From the NCBI GenBank assembly GCA_015680685.1, contig MNCI01013723.1, positions 107,187 to 171,186 of the forward strand: a stretch of 64,000 nucleotides of DNA, in the 5' to 3' direction. This document shows positions 23,397 to 34,441 of the stretch, in pieces (the first letter of the stretch is position 1; each line of letters opens with the position of its first letter). Under the pieces are notes generated by a model. The model saw nothing but the letters and a program-made list of their open reading frames with translations. It had not been told where the DNA came from and made no database searches. This DNA is from Gnetum montanum (Eukaryota; Streptophyta; Gnetopsida; Gnetales; Gnetaceae). The position numbers were made by a program, and so were the translations under genes.

Positions 23397-24625
23397 TGAT
23401 GACTCATCCAGTAGCATTTTGTAAGTCAATTGTAAGCTCTACACTGAGGAAGTATCATGTATACCTTATGTTTGTAGTCTTAGCATGTACGATTTAGGTT
23501 CACATCTTTCAAGGATACATCCTTACCTTCTATATCATACTTTTGGGCTATGTTCATGTTCTAAGTTCCTTAGGATGTTTCTAACCTTGTTCAGCATCCT
23601 AAGGGCCTTAACAACATGTTCTTTGAGGTTCTAGCTTTTGTCCAGAATTAGTGGCATGGTGTTAGAGGTAGCGGATGCATTGACATCATTGCATTAGCAC
23701 AACCCCTGCATAAGTGTAGGGCTACTGATGCACCTCCTACTAGGTCTTAATTATCTCAAATTGCCTAAAGTGTGATCCAAAACTACTAGGTTGTGTTGAC
23801 AAACCTCTATTAATGCTTGGGCATTGATGAACCTAAGCCATTGCATGGCAAAAGCTATCAACACCTTGGTTGAACTCTCATTTGATATCTTGATCATTTT
23901 TATGTTTTCTTGGACTTTTGCTATCTTGTTTTGAGTGACAGGCTTCCCCTTCTTTTGATAAGATGATTTCCTTCCCATTTTGTATATATTTTGAGTCATC
24001 ACTTTCATAAGGGTAGCTAGACTCTAGTAGAGTGGTACCTTGCTTACATAGCCTAGAATGTTTAATTAATGCAAAGTCTAGTATTATGCATTGTGAATAA
24101 ATCTTATAATTTTTCCCATGTTATATGTTGTGAAAGTCTTAAATTATAAAAACACCAAAAACACAAACGTCACACTTATCATATATATTCATTAATTAAG
24201 TTATTAATTCATTTATGTATTTGTTAACTTGTGATGATTTATCCTTATCCAAGAAGGTCATAAATATACAAAATGGTGTTGGGCCATCAAGCTTATGACT
24301 AGGAGTTCTTTTCTGCATTCTATGTTAGGTGTTGCATGTGTCCCATAAGGGATTGTGATGCATGTGTATTTACTATCATTTTGTTCTTATATTTATAAGA
24401 TACATAAATACTATAAAATAAAAAATCTCTCTTCTTCAACCATGGTAACATGGGTTTCTTATGTATTATATATGCTTTATAGCATCTGTTATATTTATCA
24501 AATGCAACAAAATACATAAGTGTTCTTGGAAATCCATTCAACATCATCTTCAAAGTTTATGACTAGAAGACATTGTCTTTTGTATGATATAATTCCATTG
24601 GTCATAATTAGTCGAATCCTCATCA
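23397..24625 (+). repeat. 5' LTR of element E (family F)
   Basis: Starts TGATGACTCATCCAG and ends CCTCATCA, about 1.23 kb, directly followed by a primer site. It shares long blocks with F1 (1140-2390), such as 'tgggccat' near 24280 with 1974, and 'gggattgtgatgcatgt' near 24350 with 2086. Open frames inside it on the - strand (23751-24008, 24320-24553) are LTR sequence. Confidence 0.7.
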
Positions 24626-24626
24626 T

Positions 24627-24644
24627 TGACACCATTATCAAGAA
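24627..24644 (+). other. Primer-binding site of element E, heavily decayed
   Basis: TGACACCATTATCAAGAA begins one base after the LTR. It matches the tRNA-Asp-complementary site at 10 of 18 positions with only transitions between them. Element A has the same one-base spacing. Confidence 0.55.
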
Positions 24645-24699
24645 AGGCATTGATGAATTATCTAGAAAAACTTGTACATTGGTTTAACATTAGTTCAAT

Positions 24700-25657
24700 T
24701 AGATTGTGTGTTTCCTTTAGCATTGTATGTAAGTTGCTATCACAAGCCAGATGATGGATAACACTCCAAGCCCATCACGAACCTTTGACAAGGGAACTAA
24801 GGTAAAGCAAAGGAGAGCTTAAGTTATATTCAAACATTTTGATAATGCTTGTCTACCATTAGTTGTCTTGGCATATTCCCAAGACAAGAAAGGGAGGTGG
24901 CATGATGTTCATGGGTAGTTCTCAAGGGAACCAACTAAAGCTACACAACATGATCTTAAGAAGGCCCCAATCAATCTTGGTTATAAGATGATTAAGCATT
25001 TTACATGGCATTAGAGCCAATCTATAGCCCCATCAATGATAAGAGCTTCAAGATTAATTAGTTGAGGACACATGTCATAACATTTTGTTTGAACATTTAG
25101 TGCAAAAGGATAACAAAGTTGATAAGAAAGGAAAAGGGTTGATTTTTCATGAAGGCCAATGGTCAAGTACAGCTTACCAACATGCAACCATGACCCATGA
25201 TGTAGACTTGGTTTTCAAGTTACAACATTTGCAACTATCTTAACCATTCAATGATGAGAATGCCCCATTGTTTGACTAAGGTGATTATCATGAACTCAAT
25301 GAAGTTGTTTGCATTCAATGAAAGCATGTTCATGACAACCATATCAACATGGTTGATGTTCTAAATTATAGAGGGCTTATTGGTGATGATCCTCAGTTGC
25401 ACATGAAAGCATGTAACAATGTGTACTAGCTTCAAGGTATTGTCAGCAATTGGAAGAAGTTGTGGTTGTTTTGCTACACCTTCATTAATCATGTGGTAAT
25501 TTGGTATAAATCCTAACCCTTCTAAACCCATTCAGTAATGGGTAAACATGGTTAAAATCTTCTATGCAAAATTTTAAACCTATGTATCTATTTCTAACAT
25601 CTGAAAGGACATGGCCAAATGGAGGCAAGGATCCTGAGAACCTTTAGACATTGCCAT
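24700..25657 (+). pseudogene. gag: Element E gag, first part (degenerate)
   Basis: No long frame remains. The position between the primer site and the rest of gag-pol, and a short stretch reading DMAKWRQGS.EPLDIAM just before the G insertion (compare KQGAHEPLDAPWAN in gag of element A), identify it as the capsid region of gag. Element G interrupts it at 25658-25662. The second part resumes at 32666. Confidence 0.45.
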
Positions 25658-25662
25658 GAAAC

Positions 25663-26842
25663 TATTGATGCATAAATTTTGGTCACATCAACACCAGGAA
25701 AGAAAACTCGTTTTAGGAGACTACTGCCTAGGGCGGCTCCCGCATGGGTACGAAAACCCAGGAATAGTTTTAACTGGAGAAGGCTATGTGGCCTTCTGCA
25801 AATGATAAACTAGAAAGAAATTTGGAATTTAAATTAAATAATTATCTTTAATATAATAAGTAATTAAAAGAACTAAATTTTCCCTTGTCCCGCTAATGTT
25901 GTTGGTCCGTGACTGCTGATGGTGTCCACTGTTGGACAAGAAGGCCATGATCTCCACGAGAGAGGGAGAGAGAAAGAGAAACTACCCACCATAATCCGCA
26001 CAAGGCAGCAACTACAGTTCTTAAAGCCTACCATCATCTACCACCTTTTTTCCACCCCTGTAGAGAGAAAGATCGTCCACCCATATCTACACCACCGAGA
26101 CAAGTCGCTGGCCCAAAAAGAACTACACGTCTTACGTCCTACGCATGGGCTATGCTACCTATGTTGTTGTAGATAGAAAGAAGAGAGAGAAAACCCTCCT
26201 ACCATCACTAAGAAGACTCACAAGGATCAAATTATGAGCTGCTAGCTATTGCTTTGAACCCTCCTCGAAGATCAGTTGGAAACTTAAAAAGAAAAGAAAA
26301 GAAAAGAGGAAACTGCTGCTTAGTGGAGAGGAAGCTACCCCTCCAGACTGATAGCTAGAGCTTGTTTTGGGATTCCCTTCCTTTTTTATCCCTCCCCTAG
26401 ACTACATTTTATAGCTGCTGCAACCATCCATAATGATGTCTACGTTCTCTAATTTAAGTGCCCACTATGTCCATAACTTTCGAAATGTCTACCATTAATG
26501 TCTGAAACCGCCACCACTAATAATCATAACCACCACCATCAATGATCGTAACTGTCACCATTAATGATCCTAACCGTCACCATTAATGATTGTAATTGTC
26601 ACCATTAATGACCGTAACCATTACCATTAATGATTTTAACTGTCGCCATTAATGACCGTAACAGTTACCATTAATGATTGTAGCTGTCACCATTAATGAC
26701 CATAATTGTCATCATTAATGACCACCACCTAATAATTTAAACGCCCACTACTCGCATGATTCTTATTGTGGTTATTAAGAGAGAGAGAAAGAAACGTTGA
26801 TAATCATGGCCCCATGCAAGCATGGGAGTGTTGACATCAACA
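25663..26842 (-). repeat. 3' LTR of element G
   Basis: Matches 31494-32660. The G of its terminal TG is A here (TATTGATG). Contains a 22-bp minisatellite (26484-26730). It also has an 85-codon open frame (25919-26176) that is open in the other LTR too; this is LTR sequence, not called as a gene. Confidence 0.8.
26484..26730 (-). repeat. 22-bp minisatellite in 3' LTR of G
   Basis: Units such as 'gtaattgtcaccattaatga' recur every 22 bp. The core 'attaatg' or a close form starts at 26494, 26516, 26538, 26560, 26582, 26604 and onward to about 26714. About eleven degenerate units; the other LTR has the same array. Confidence 0.85.
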
Positions 26843-26862
26843 CTTAGCCCCCAAACTTTTAA
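26843..26862 (-). promoter_or_regulatory. 3' polypurine tract of element G
   Basis: On the - strand, AAAAGTTTGGGGGCTAAG lies immediately before the 3' LTR. It is a conventional plus-strand primer and confirms the - orientation of G. Confidence 0.7.
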
Positions 26863-28115
26863 TTACATGCCAGTGCAAGGAACAAGACCACAGAAATTTT
26901 AAAATGATGCAATAGGTAGGGAATCACAAAACAAGCAAATGGAAACTTAAAAGTAAACTGTATTAAACTAAACATGATTAAAATAACCAAATAATCAAAA
27001 GAGAACTAGACGTGGGCCACCCAAACCATGCCATCTTATTTAATTAAACTCTAAATATATAATTTTATTTATTTTAACTAAATATATCTATATATAATTA
27101 TGATTTTTTTCCAATCTTCTTACAAAGTAAAAGTCAACAGCATGCGGACTACTTTGAGCACAAGACCCATACTAAACTTAATGAGGAGGATAGGCTCATA
27201 TTAGATTATGGCTAGTCACAACTTTCAGATTTTTCCTTGGAACTTTTTTTTTTCTCTTTTGGAAAATAGGTTCAATAGGGGAAATGGAGGTTAGGGTTAG
27301 GATAGCTGTCGAACCCCATCACACTTAAGAACTTATTACATTGACAATGAACATGATCCTCATTCCTTTTTTTTCTTTTTAAGGAAACTTTTCCCATGGT
27401 GTACTTCATTCTTAAGGTCGGAATTCCAACACGAGTTTGGCCGATTAGCTACACTGCCAGTGAACATGGTCCTCATTCCTTTTTTTTTTCTTTTTGATGA
27501 AACTTTGCCCATGGTGCAGTTCAACCCTCGTGTATGTGCCTTTAATTACAATTTGATAGCATCATAGCAGGTCTCCTAGGTGGCTAAAGGTTCTCAAGTG
27601 GAGATGAAGACTCTTCACCCCATTGTTCACAAGGTAACTATGGATCATCACACTTGAGGGCTATGGCTTATGAGAGGAAAAATGGGGTTTTCCAAAGTCA
27701 CCTAGTGATTATGGCTAACCATTCTCCAACATCACCTATCCTACACTCACATGATCATGATAATTACATGATAAGTTAGCACAAATCTTATCCTCCATAA
27801 TCCTACATAACTAGAGAAACTAAAACCTTGAAAAAGACTAGGAAGAAGCAAAGCATTATTGAAATATATAGTATAAGAGAGATTTTATGTAATAGTACTA
27901 GGAAAAATTATATAAAGCATTATACTCACATTATTTTCCAATGGTGCTTTGATGACCCAACGCCTAGTAACTCAAAAGATCATAATGATTATTAAAATCA
28001 TATGCAAAGCAAAAATCAAAACAATATGCCAAGAAATAAATGATGGAAGTGCAAAGAAAATATGCAAATGCAACTATATACCAATGAAATGCATGATGAA
28101 GAGGAAGAAAATGTG
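26863..28115 (-). other. 3' noncoding region of element G
   Basis: No coding frame. It includes A/T runs and an imperfect 113-bp-spaced duplication (27339-27418 and 27453-27530) containing 'cctcattcctttttttt' and 'cccatggtg'. Confidence 0.5.
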
Positions 28116-28540
28116 CAACTAAGAATCTACTAGGTGTCCACATGGGGCACCTGAGTAGAAATGCTTTAGATGGAATGCATTAAAACTTCTAGGTAACTTA
28201 TGTCCTTGCACATCAGCAACTTTATACACATTGGGGCCAATGACATCTTTAACTCCAAATGGGCCTAACCAAATAGGAGAGAACTTACCTTGAAGATTTG
28301 CTTGGTCACATGTTCTACCTTTTTCAAAGACTATGTCTCCTATCTTAAAGACTTCACCAATGTACTTCCTGTCAAAACATTGTTTAACAATTTGTTGATG
28401 CTTAAGATTACAAAAATTAATACCTAATCTTAACTTTCTTGTTCATTTTCTATCAAGTCTTTCTTTGATATAAGTTTTAATGATAGGTCTAGGTCTTGGT
28501 GGGTCATCGAATATAGCCTTTCTAGGACCATGTTCCATGG
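28116..28540 (-). pseudogene. Element G integrase C-terminal fragment
   Basis: The - strand frame is well kept: FKIGDIVFEKGRTC, then LQGKFSPIWLGPFGVK, then NVYKVADVQGHKLPRSFNAF HLKHF, ending at a stop near 28116. This is the integrase C-terminal domain of Ty3/gypsy (basic 'GD.VF', 'GKF.P.W.GPF', 'N..HLK.F'), which binds DNA or chromatin. No HHCC or DDE residues precede it. The junction with the protease-proximal part lies somewhere in 28500-28560. Confidence 0.7.
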
Positions 28541-29240
28541 ATGTGTCATTAAGATTTAGCACACCTCTAAATGTTTTAAAGGATATCCATCATGTTGTTG
28601 ATAAGGCAAGGTGTCTTCATAGCTTTCCTCACCTTCTCTAGAACTTTGATAGGATTGGGTAGAATCTACATGAGAGACAAGATTTATTTTTGTAATTCCA
28701 CTCACATAGTCATTTTCAACAGGTTCACTGCACTCAACCTTAATAACCCTGACATAAAGATTAGTATTTTGATCTTCCAAAGATTGATTTTGTTGATCAA
28801 AGGTTGTAACTACTTGTTTATAGAATGGTTCTCAAGGTATAGTCATGTATTTAAATTTTCCTTTAATAGGGATTAATAATTCTGAGAAATATGACCTAAA
28901 GAAGCCCCCAAAATTGGCTCCAAAATTCCTAGATAGGAGCACACCATAGGTAGGTGACATGTTGACTACTAGGATATCTATGTAACATGTGAATGTAGGG
29001 TATTTTTTAAGTTGCACTTTCACTCCTTTTAATGACCCTACTACAGGTATGTTGGACCCATCAAGTTGAATCACATTTTTCATTTGTGGTATCATTTGTG
29101 CTCCTAAAGTCTTACATTCCTCAAGAGGCATGACACTAATAGTTGCTCTAGAATACATCAAACAATTGTGAACATTCTTTTCTAAAATAATTATTGTTGT
29201 TATGAAAGGAGGTTGCTCTTTCTCACTCATCATGGAATNT
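28541..29240 (-). pseudogene. Element G aspartic protease and linker (degenerate)
   Basis: The frame 29233-28832 contains ATISVMPLEECKTLG, then IDILVV and YGVLLSRNFGANFGG, which fits the plant gypsy retropepsin pattern 'DSGA..SVMPL..CK.LG ... YG.LLSR....GG'. The catalytic triad is destroyed: the site reads YSRA instead of DSGA. A linker of about 75 acidic codons (28780-28556) follows before the integrase remnant. A single-N join with a 56-bp duplication lies at its upstream end. Confidence 0.65.
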
Positions 29241-29297
29241 ATAAAATAATTATTGTTGTTATGAAAGGAGGTTGCTCTTTCTCACTCATCATGGAAT
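29183..29297. repeat. Exact 56-bp duplication flanking a single N
   Basis: 29183-29238 and 29242-29297 are identical, with an N at 29239. As at 8017, this looks like unmerged overlapping contig ends. It adds a false repeat inside element G. Confidence 0.85.
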
Positions 29298-30884
29298 TGT
29301 TTACATTTTGTACTAATGATGTGTTAGGACTTTTAGTGAAGTGAATTTGCTTTTTGGGGTTTGGCAATTTTCCTTTATTAGTTTCTGATCTACGAACTAT
29401 CTCTTGAATCACCTCTTTCATTTCATTAAATTGTAAAAGTTCATACATTGAGATGTTAGCTTTGGTTTTCTTAAAATCCTCAACTAGATTGTAGGTCTTA
29501 GGTCCATCTTTGACTTCTTATTGAGGTGGAGTTCTTCTAAGTATAGAAGGTGGATTTGGTTGTTGTGGAGTGTTTATAATGTTAGTAAGTCTATGATAGC
29601 AAGCATTACTAGGTTGGGGTTGTTTACTATAACTTGCTTTAATGAGGAAGCCTCTTCATTTTTTGTTTGATGAGGTTCATTAAGAACCATAATAGGAGGT
29701 TTCCCATTTTGTTAACCTTGGGTGTTGTCACCATATAATGCTAAAAATTGGGGACACACCTTCTCAGAATGTTGCCTAGTGTTATGGAGGTGACAATAAT
29801 TGTCATTGACTAATGAACTAGGTTTTTCTAGTTGTATAGGACCCTTTTTGTTGTTTCGCTTTAGTTCAACTACTTCATTGGAAAGTTTTTGAAGTGAAGT
29901 TAATATCTGGTTCATTTGATCTTGAGTTTGAGTTGGGGGTTCAATAGGATTAGATACCTCGTTTAGGTTTATGATGGACTAAATTAAGGCCTTTGATTGA
30001 TCTTCATTCAAACCAGTGTTAGATGGTAGGAATGGAGAATATGTGGAACCTTGAAAATAGCTATTTGTAGGTTGAGTCATTTGAAGGGGAATAGGAGTTT
30101 GGAACATAGTGTTGGTCATTGGGAAAGTTGGTAGAGGACTATGTTGCATAGGATTGCTAACGCTCATCATTCCAAACTAGGTTTGAATGTTATTCATAAG
30201 GGTAATTTGTTCTAGCTCCACAGCTTTAGCCATTGCTCCTTATATTTTTGTTATGTTAGGGTCCAATTTTATGGCATAGGCAAAGAATGGGTCAATGGTA
30301 GAGAGGTAAAAGTTGAGGATTCCATTGGGTTATGGACGCATCTCGCTTGGCACATAGGCCAATTGGTGAAGGAATCTCAAGTTGTAATCTCTGACATTTT
30401 CCCCAGGTAGCTTTCTTAAGTTGGTGAAATTGCTAGATGCTATGTCAAGGCTTGTGAATTTGTCAAACTGAGTCAAAAACTTATTTTTGAACTCTTGCCA
30501 TGAGTTAATGTAGGCATTAGGGAGCATCAAAAACCATTGGGTTGCTTTGGTTCTGAAATTCGTCACAAATACCCTACATGCCACATCATTTTGGACAATG
30601 TTGTAGATGCCTAGTAAGGTTTCAAAACATTGTATATGTTGGCGAGCATCACTAGAAGGGTTTGTGGGGTCGTAGAACAAATTTATGTTCTGGAGTGACT
30701 TTGGGATGTTGTGGTAGTTAGTAAAGTTAAAGGGGTTACTAACCAAGGGAGCTAGGGGTTGATTGGTTGCCATCCTAGTCCAAGCTCTCCTAGGAATAAA
30801 ACTTGAAAAACATGAGGCTCGTTGTTTCCTTAATGCAAAGAGACGAGTGATTGGTCGATTAGAAGCAGAGGAGAGTTCACTCAT
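29298..30884 (-). pseudogene. gag: Element G gag (partly open)
   Basis: Starts at ATG 30884. The first 184 codons are open and hold a Retrotrans_gag-type capsid domain: RRAWTRMATNQPLAPLV near the start, then FYDPTNPSSDARQHIQCFE, WFLMLPNAYINSWQEFKNKF and LRKLPGENVRDYNLRF. After a stop, the same protein continues through glutamine/proline-rich stretches (30170-29979) to a zinc-knuckle-like segment YCHLHNTRQHSEKVCPQF (near 29800), of the C-H-H-C type seen in Tat/Ogre gags. It is the best-preserved gag in the window, though interrupted by a few stops. Confidence 0.75.
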
Positions 30885-31469
30885 AAAACAAAACTATCAA
30901 ATATAAAAATAATAAAATTGTGTAAAAGAAAAGAAAATATTGAAATAATAATTTTTTGATAAAGAAAAACACTAAAAGATGCTACTTTTTTTGTTTGAAA
31001 AGAAAAATAAATGTATAAAATTGCAATACTTATAAAATTAAAAGGGAAAAGATTTTAGGAAAATAAATTTAAAATTGCATAATCAAATAAAACCACCTTA
31101 CCTAACCCAGGACTAAGGTAAGAACTATCAAAACACAAATTTGAAAATGGGATTGGGAAACAAGGATTAAAAAAAACAACAAGGAAAAAGATTAAAGAAA
31201 AATGGGTGATGAGACCTGAAAGTTTTCAAGAAATGAACTTTTGAGAATAGGAAATAAAGGGCTCAATATTTCTTTAAAAAGATTTTTCAAGGTAATGGCT
31301 GAAAACAAAAATTTTAAATAAAACAAGTTTGAAACAAGGAAAATGAAATTTTTAGGGAATAAAAACAAAATAGGGACTAGAAAAGGGCATAAAATTGATA
31401 TTTTAGAAAATGAGATAATAATGGCTAAAAATGATAAGAAAAGCTGATAAACAAAAGGCGAGAGAAAGG
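30885..31469 (-). other. 5' leader of element G
   Basis: A-rich noncoding sequence (T-rich on the element strand) between the primer site and the gag start. Nothing else is recognised. Confidence 0.5.
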
Positions 31470-31486
31470 CCCTCCTTCTAGCGCCA
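31470..31486 (-). other. Primer-binding site of element G
   Basis: On the - strand TGGCGCTAGAAGGAGGG starts seven bases inside the 5' LTR. It begins TGG, complementary to a tRNA CCA end, but is clearly different from the tRNA-Asp-like site of A, C and E. I do not assign the tRNA. Confidence 0.6.
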
Positions 31487-31493
31487 AAAAGGA

Positions 31494-32660
31494 TGTTGAT
31501 GCATAAATTTTGGTCACATCAATGCTGGGAAAGAAAACTTGTTTTAGGAGACTATTACCTAAGGCACTTCCCGCATGGGTACAGCAACCCAGGAATAGTC
31601 TCAGCTGGAGAGGGCTACGTGGCCTTTTGGAAATGAAAAACTAGAAAGAAATTTGGAATTTAAATTAAATAATTATCTTCAATACAATAAGTAATTAAAA
31701 GAACTGAATTTTCCATTGTCCCATTGATGTTGTTGGTCCATGACTGCCGATGGTGTCCACTGCTGGACAGGAAGGCCACAATTGCCATGAGAGGGAGAGA
31801 GAGAAAGAGAAACTGCCCACCACAGTCCGCACAAGGCAGCAACCACAATTCTTAAAGCCTATCGCCATCTACCACCTTTTGTGTACCGTTGTAGAGAGAA
31901 AGATCGTCCATCCACGTCTGCACCATCGAGACAAGTCGCTGGCCCAAAAAGAACTGCACAACTTACATCCTACGCATGGGCTACGCTGCCTGCATTGTTG
32001 CAGATAGAAAGAAGAGAGAGAGAACCCTCCTATCATTGCTGAGAAGACTCACAAGGATTAGATTATGAGTCGCTAGCTCCTGCTTTGGACCCTCCTCGAA
32101 GATCAGATGGAAACCTAAAAAGAAAAGAAATGAAAAGAAAAGAAAAGAGGAAACTGCTGCTTAGTGGAGAGGAAGCTACCCCTCCAGACTGATAGCTAGA
32201 GCCTGTTTTGGGATTCCCTTCCTTTTTTATCCCTCCCCTAGACTACATTTTATAGCTGCTGCAACCATCCATAATGATGTCTATGTTCTCTAATTTAAGT
32301 CCCCCTATATCCATAACTTCCGAAATGTCTACCATTAATGTTCGAAACCACCACCACTAATGATCGTAACCACCACCATTAATGATTGTAACTGTCACCA
32401 TTAATTATCGTAACCGCCACCATTAATGATCATAACTATCGCCATTAATGATCGTAACCATTACCATTAATGATTGTAACTATCACCATTAATGATTGTA
32501 ACTGTCATCATTAATTACCATAATTACCATCATTAATGACCACCACTTGATAGTTTAAACGCCCACTATTCACATGATTCTTATTGTGGTTATTAAGAGA
32601 GAGAGAAAGAAACGTTGATAATCATGGCCCCATGCAAGCATGGGAGTGTTAACATCAACA
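31494..32660 (-). repeat. 5' LTR of element G
   Basis: Complete TGTTGATG...CATCAACA ends. Same 22-bp minisatellite as the 3' LTR (about 32313-32545). The two LTRs are similar over their whole length, with scattered, mostly transition differences. Confidence 0.85.
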
Positions 32661-32665
32661 AAAAC

Positions 32666-33740
32666 AATACATGAAAATTGGTCATCATTGTCTGAATCAT
32701 GGCTTTAGCCAAAGAGAATAGTTGATGCACGTCATTAAAGGTCTTCATAAGGAGATAAGGAAGCATATGGACATGTACATGATGAGATAGATATACAAAA
32801 GGTTCATTGTCAAAATTAAAGTACTTATGGATACCATTGTAAGCATGGAAGGTGAATCATAGAAGAGGCAATTAGCCAAAGAGTATAATTAAAATCTTTT
32901 GCATTGAAAGAAGTTGAAAAACATCAACAGTATAGCTGAGCTCCCATTGCAGTCTTGGTCTTAGCACAAGACTAAGTTCAAACCAAGAAGGTCTTGATAA
33001 ACTTGGACCACTAGGTGGATCAAATTTGGGATACAATGGATGAAAAGATGGTCACTACCCTCAAGGATATTATAGGTAAAGTAGTTGAAGCTACAATAAA
33101 AGCCAGTACACCACTTGAATGTAGAAAAAATCATGATGACAAGGGTAAGAGCAAGCTCTCATACTCTAAGAGCATCTAAGAAGATCTAGATAAGGCTTCT
33201 TCATGCTCTAGTGATAAAGGTTCCTATGGGTACTACACATATCCTCATGATTCACAGTGTTGCCCAATCATGGTTCACATGATTGGCAAAATGGCATGAG
33301 GTAGGATGCCTCTAAATCCTAAGTTCATCAAGAGGCAAATAGGTAAGAATCCTTACCCTAGCAAATTATACTATGCTAGAGGTATGTATCCACAACCCAT
33401 GAAGCAATACCAATAATGGCAAACTTCAAATCCTTGGGGTGCGACTCCATGGAATTTTCCATCTTTGATGCAACAACAAATGGTACTTCCAACTAATCCT
33501 TACTTTTTGTGTGCTCAAGCATGTACCTATCAAATGCCTTAAATGCCTCCACAATAGTACCTGCTTGTATCAAGTGTCCCTACCTAGTAGGCTCCTCAAC
33601 AACAATAGCCAAACAACTCCTACCACCTAATACTATGTAGGGTGGGATCCTTAGTCAACCATAACTAAGGCAAGCCAAATTCTATGATATTATCCACTAT
33701 GCTAATCCTACTTCCATGTATGCTACTAGGTAATACACAA
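32666..33740 (+). pseudogene. gag: Element E gag, second part (degenerate)
   Basis: Continuation of gag after the G insertion. Recognisable points are DIIGKVVEA near 33070, a serine/lysine-rich stretch near 33150, and a nucleocapsid remnant 'YTYPHDSQCCPI' near 33240, where A has 'KHPKECYPI'. After it comes a proline, glutamine and tyrosine-rich linker with many stops. No complete zinc knuckle remains. Confidence 0.5.
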
Positions 33741-33959
33741 AGTCCCATGGCCAAAAATTCTACCACAAGCATATATGTGAACGTCCTAGGACAAGTTCCA
33801 TTCCATCCTCTTCATCTTGTGGCAAGGATAACATCATAAGAAAGATAGGGAACCACATTGAAGAGATCTTGGTGTCAAACAAGATGGCACCTAGTGGTAG
33901 TAGTCTCATTACAATTTCCATGTTCAAAGTAGTTATGCAGGAAATCAAATAAGGACATC

Positions 33960-34440
33960 TACCCAAAAAGTGATTAGATCCCGATAGTCCCATGGTTGAA
34001 ATTCAAATTAGTAAAAATAGTTATTGCTTAGCTCTCTATGACTTTGGATCAAGGATTAATATCATTCTAATGTAATAGTACCTTGAGTGAGGGCTCCCTT
34101 CTCTCAAAAGTACCAACATTTGCTTGGAGTTGGCAGATTAATGCTACACATACCATGTGGGACAAGTGACTGACATCATGACAATCTTAGTGAGTTGGTC
34201 ACATCTAGCTAATTTCTTGGTGATCCAACCAAAGAACAAGGTAGAAGATAGCTTTCCTGTCTCTATGGAAAGAGTCTACCTAAGCATCATCGATGCCAGG
34301 CTCATATTCTAAGGCTTGCACCTCAAAATTAATAGGAAAGATGAGACCAGAAGGACACATTACAAGCTAATACCTTGTAATCATTCCTAGTCATGTGGCA
34401 AACATGGTTGTAACTATTGTGTTATCAAACATTTCTATGC
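33960..34440 (+). pseudogene. Element E aspartic protease (degenerate)
   Basis: The frame reads ALYDFGSRINII at the active-site position (DSG changed to DFG), then 'CLELAD', 'GQVTDI' and 'FPVSMERVYLSI'. These match 'LELA', 'GLVEDI' and 'FPIIMERAWLST' of element A. Several stops. Confidence 0.6.
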
Positions 34441-34441
34441 A

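Larger units (their letters stand above)
25663..32660 (-). mobile_element. Element G: core-deleted Ty3/gypsy element nested in E
   Basis: A 7.0-kb element on the - strand with LTRs of 1167 bp (5', right) and 1180 bp (3', left). LTR ends are TGTTGATG...CATCAACA. Flanking five-base copies are GAAAC (25658-25662) and AAAAC (32661-32665), a target duplication with one change. It encodes gag, a protease remnant and the C-terminal part of integrase. RT, RNase H and the integrase core are absent, so it could move only with proteins from another element. Its gag and LTR differ from the A-F group. Confidence 0.8.

Noticed and set aside
25919-26176. 85-codon open frame present in both LTRs of G (also 31750-32007)
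   Set aside because: Both copies derive from one LTR at insertion, so sharing the frame is expected. Residue differences are scattered and no motif is recognisable.
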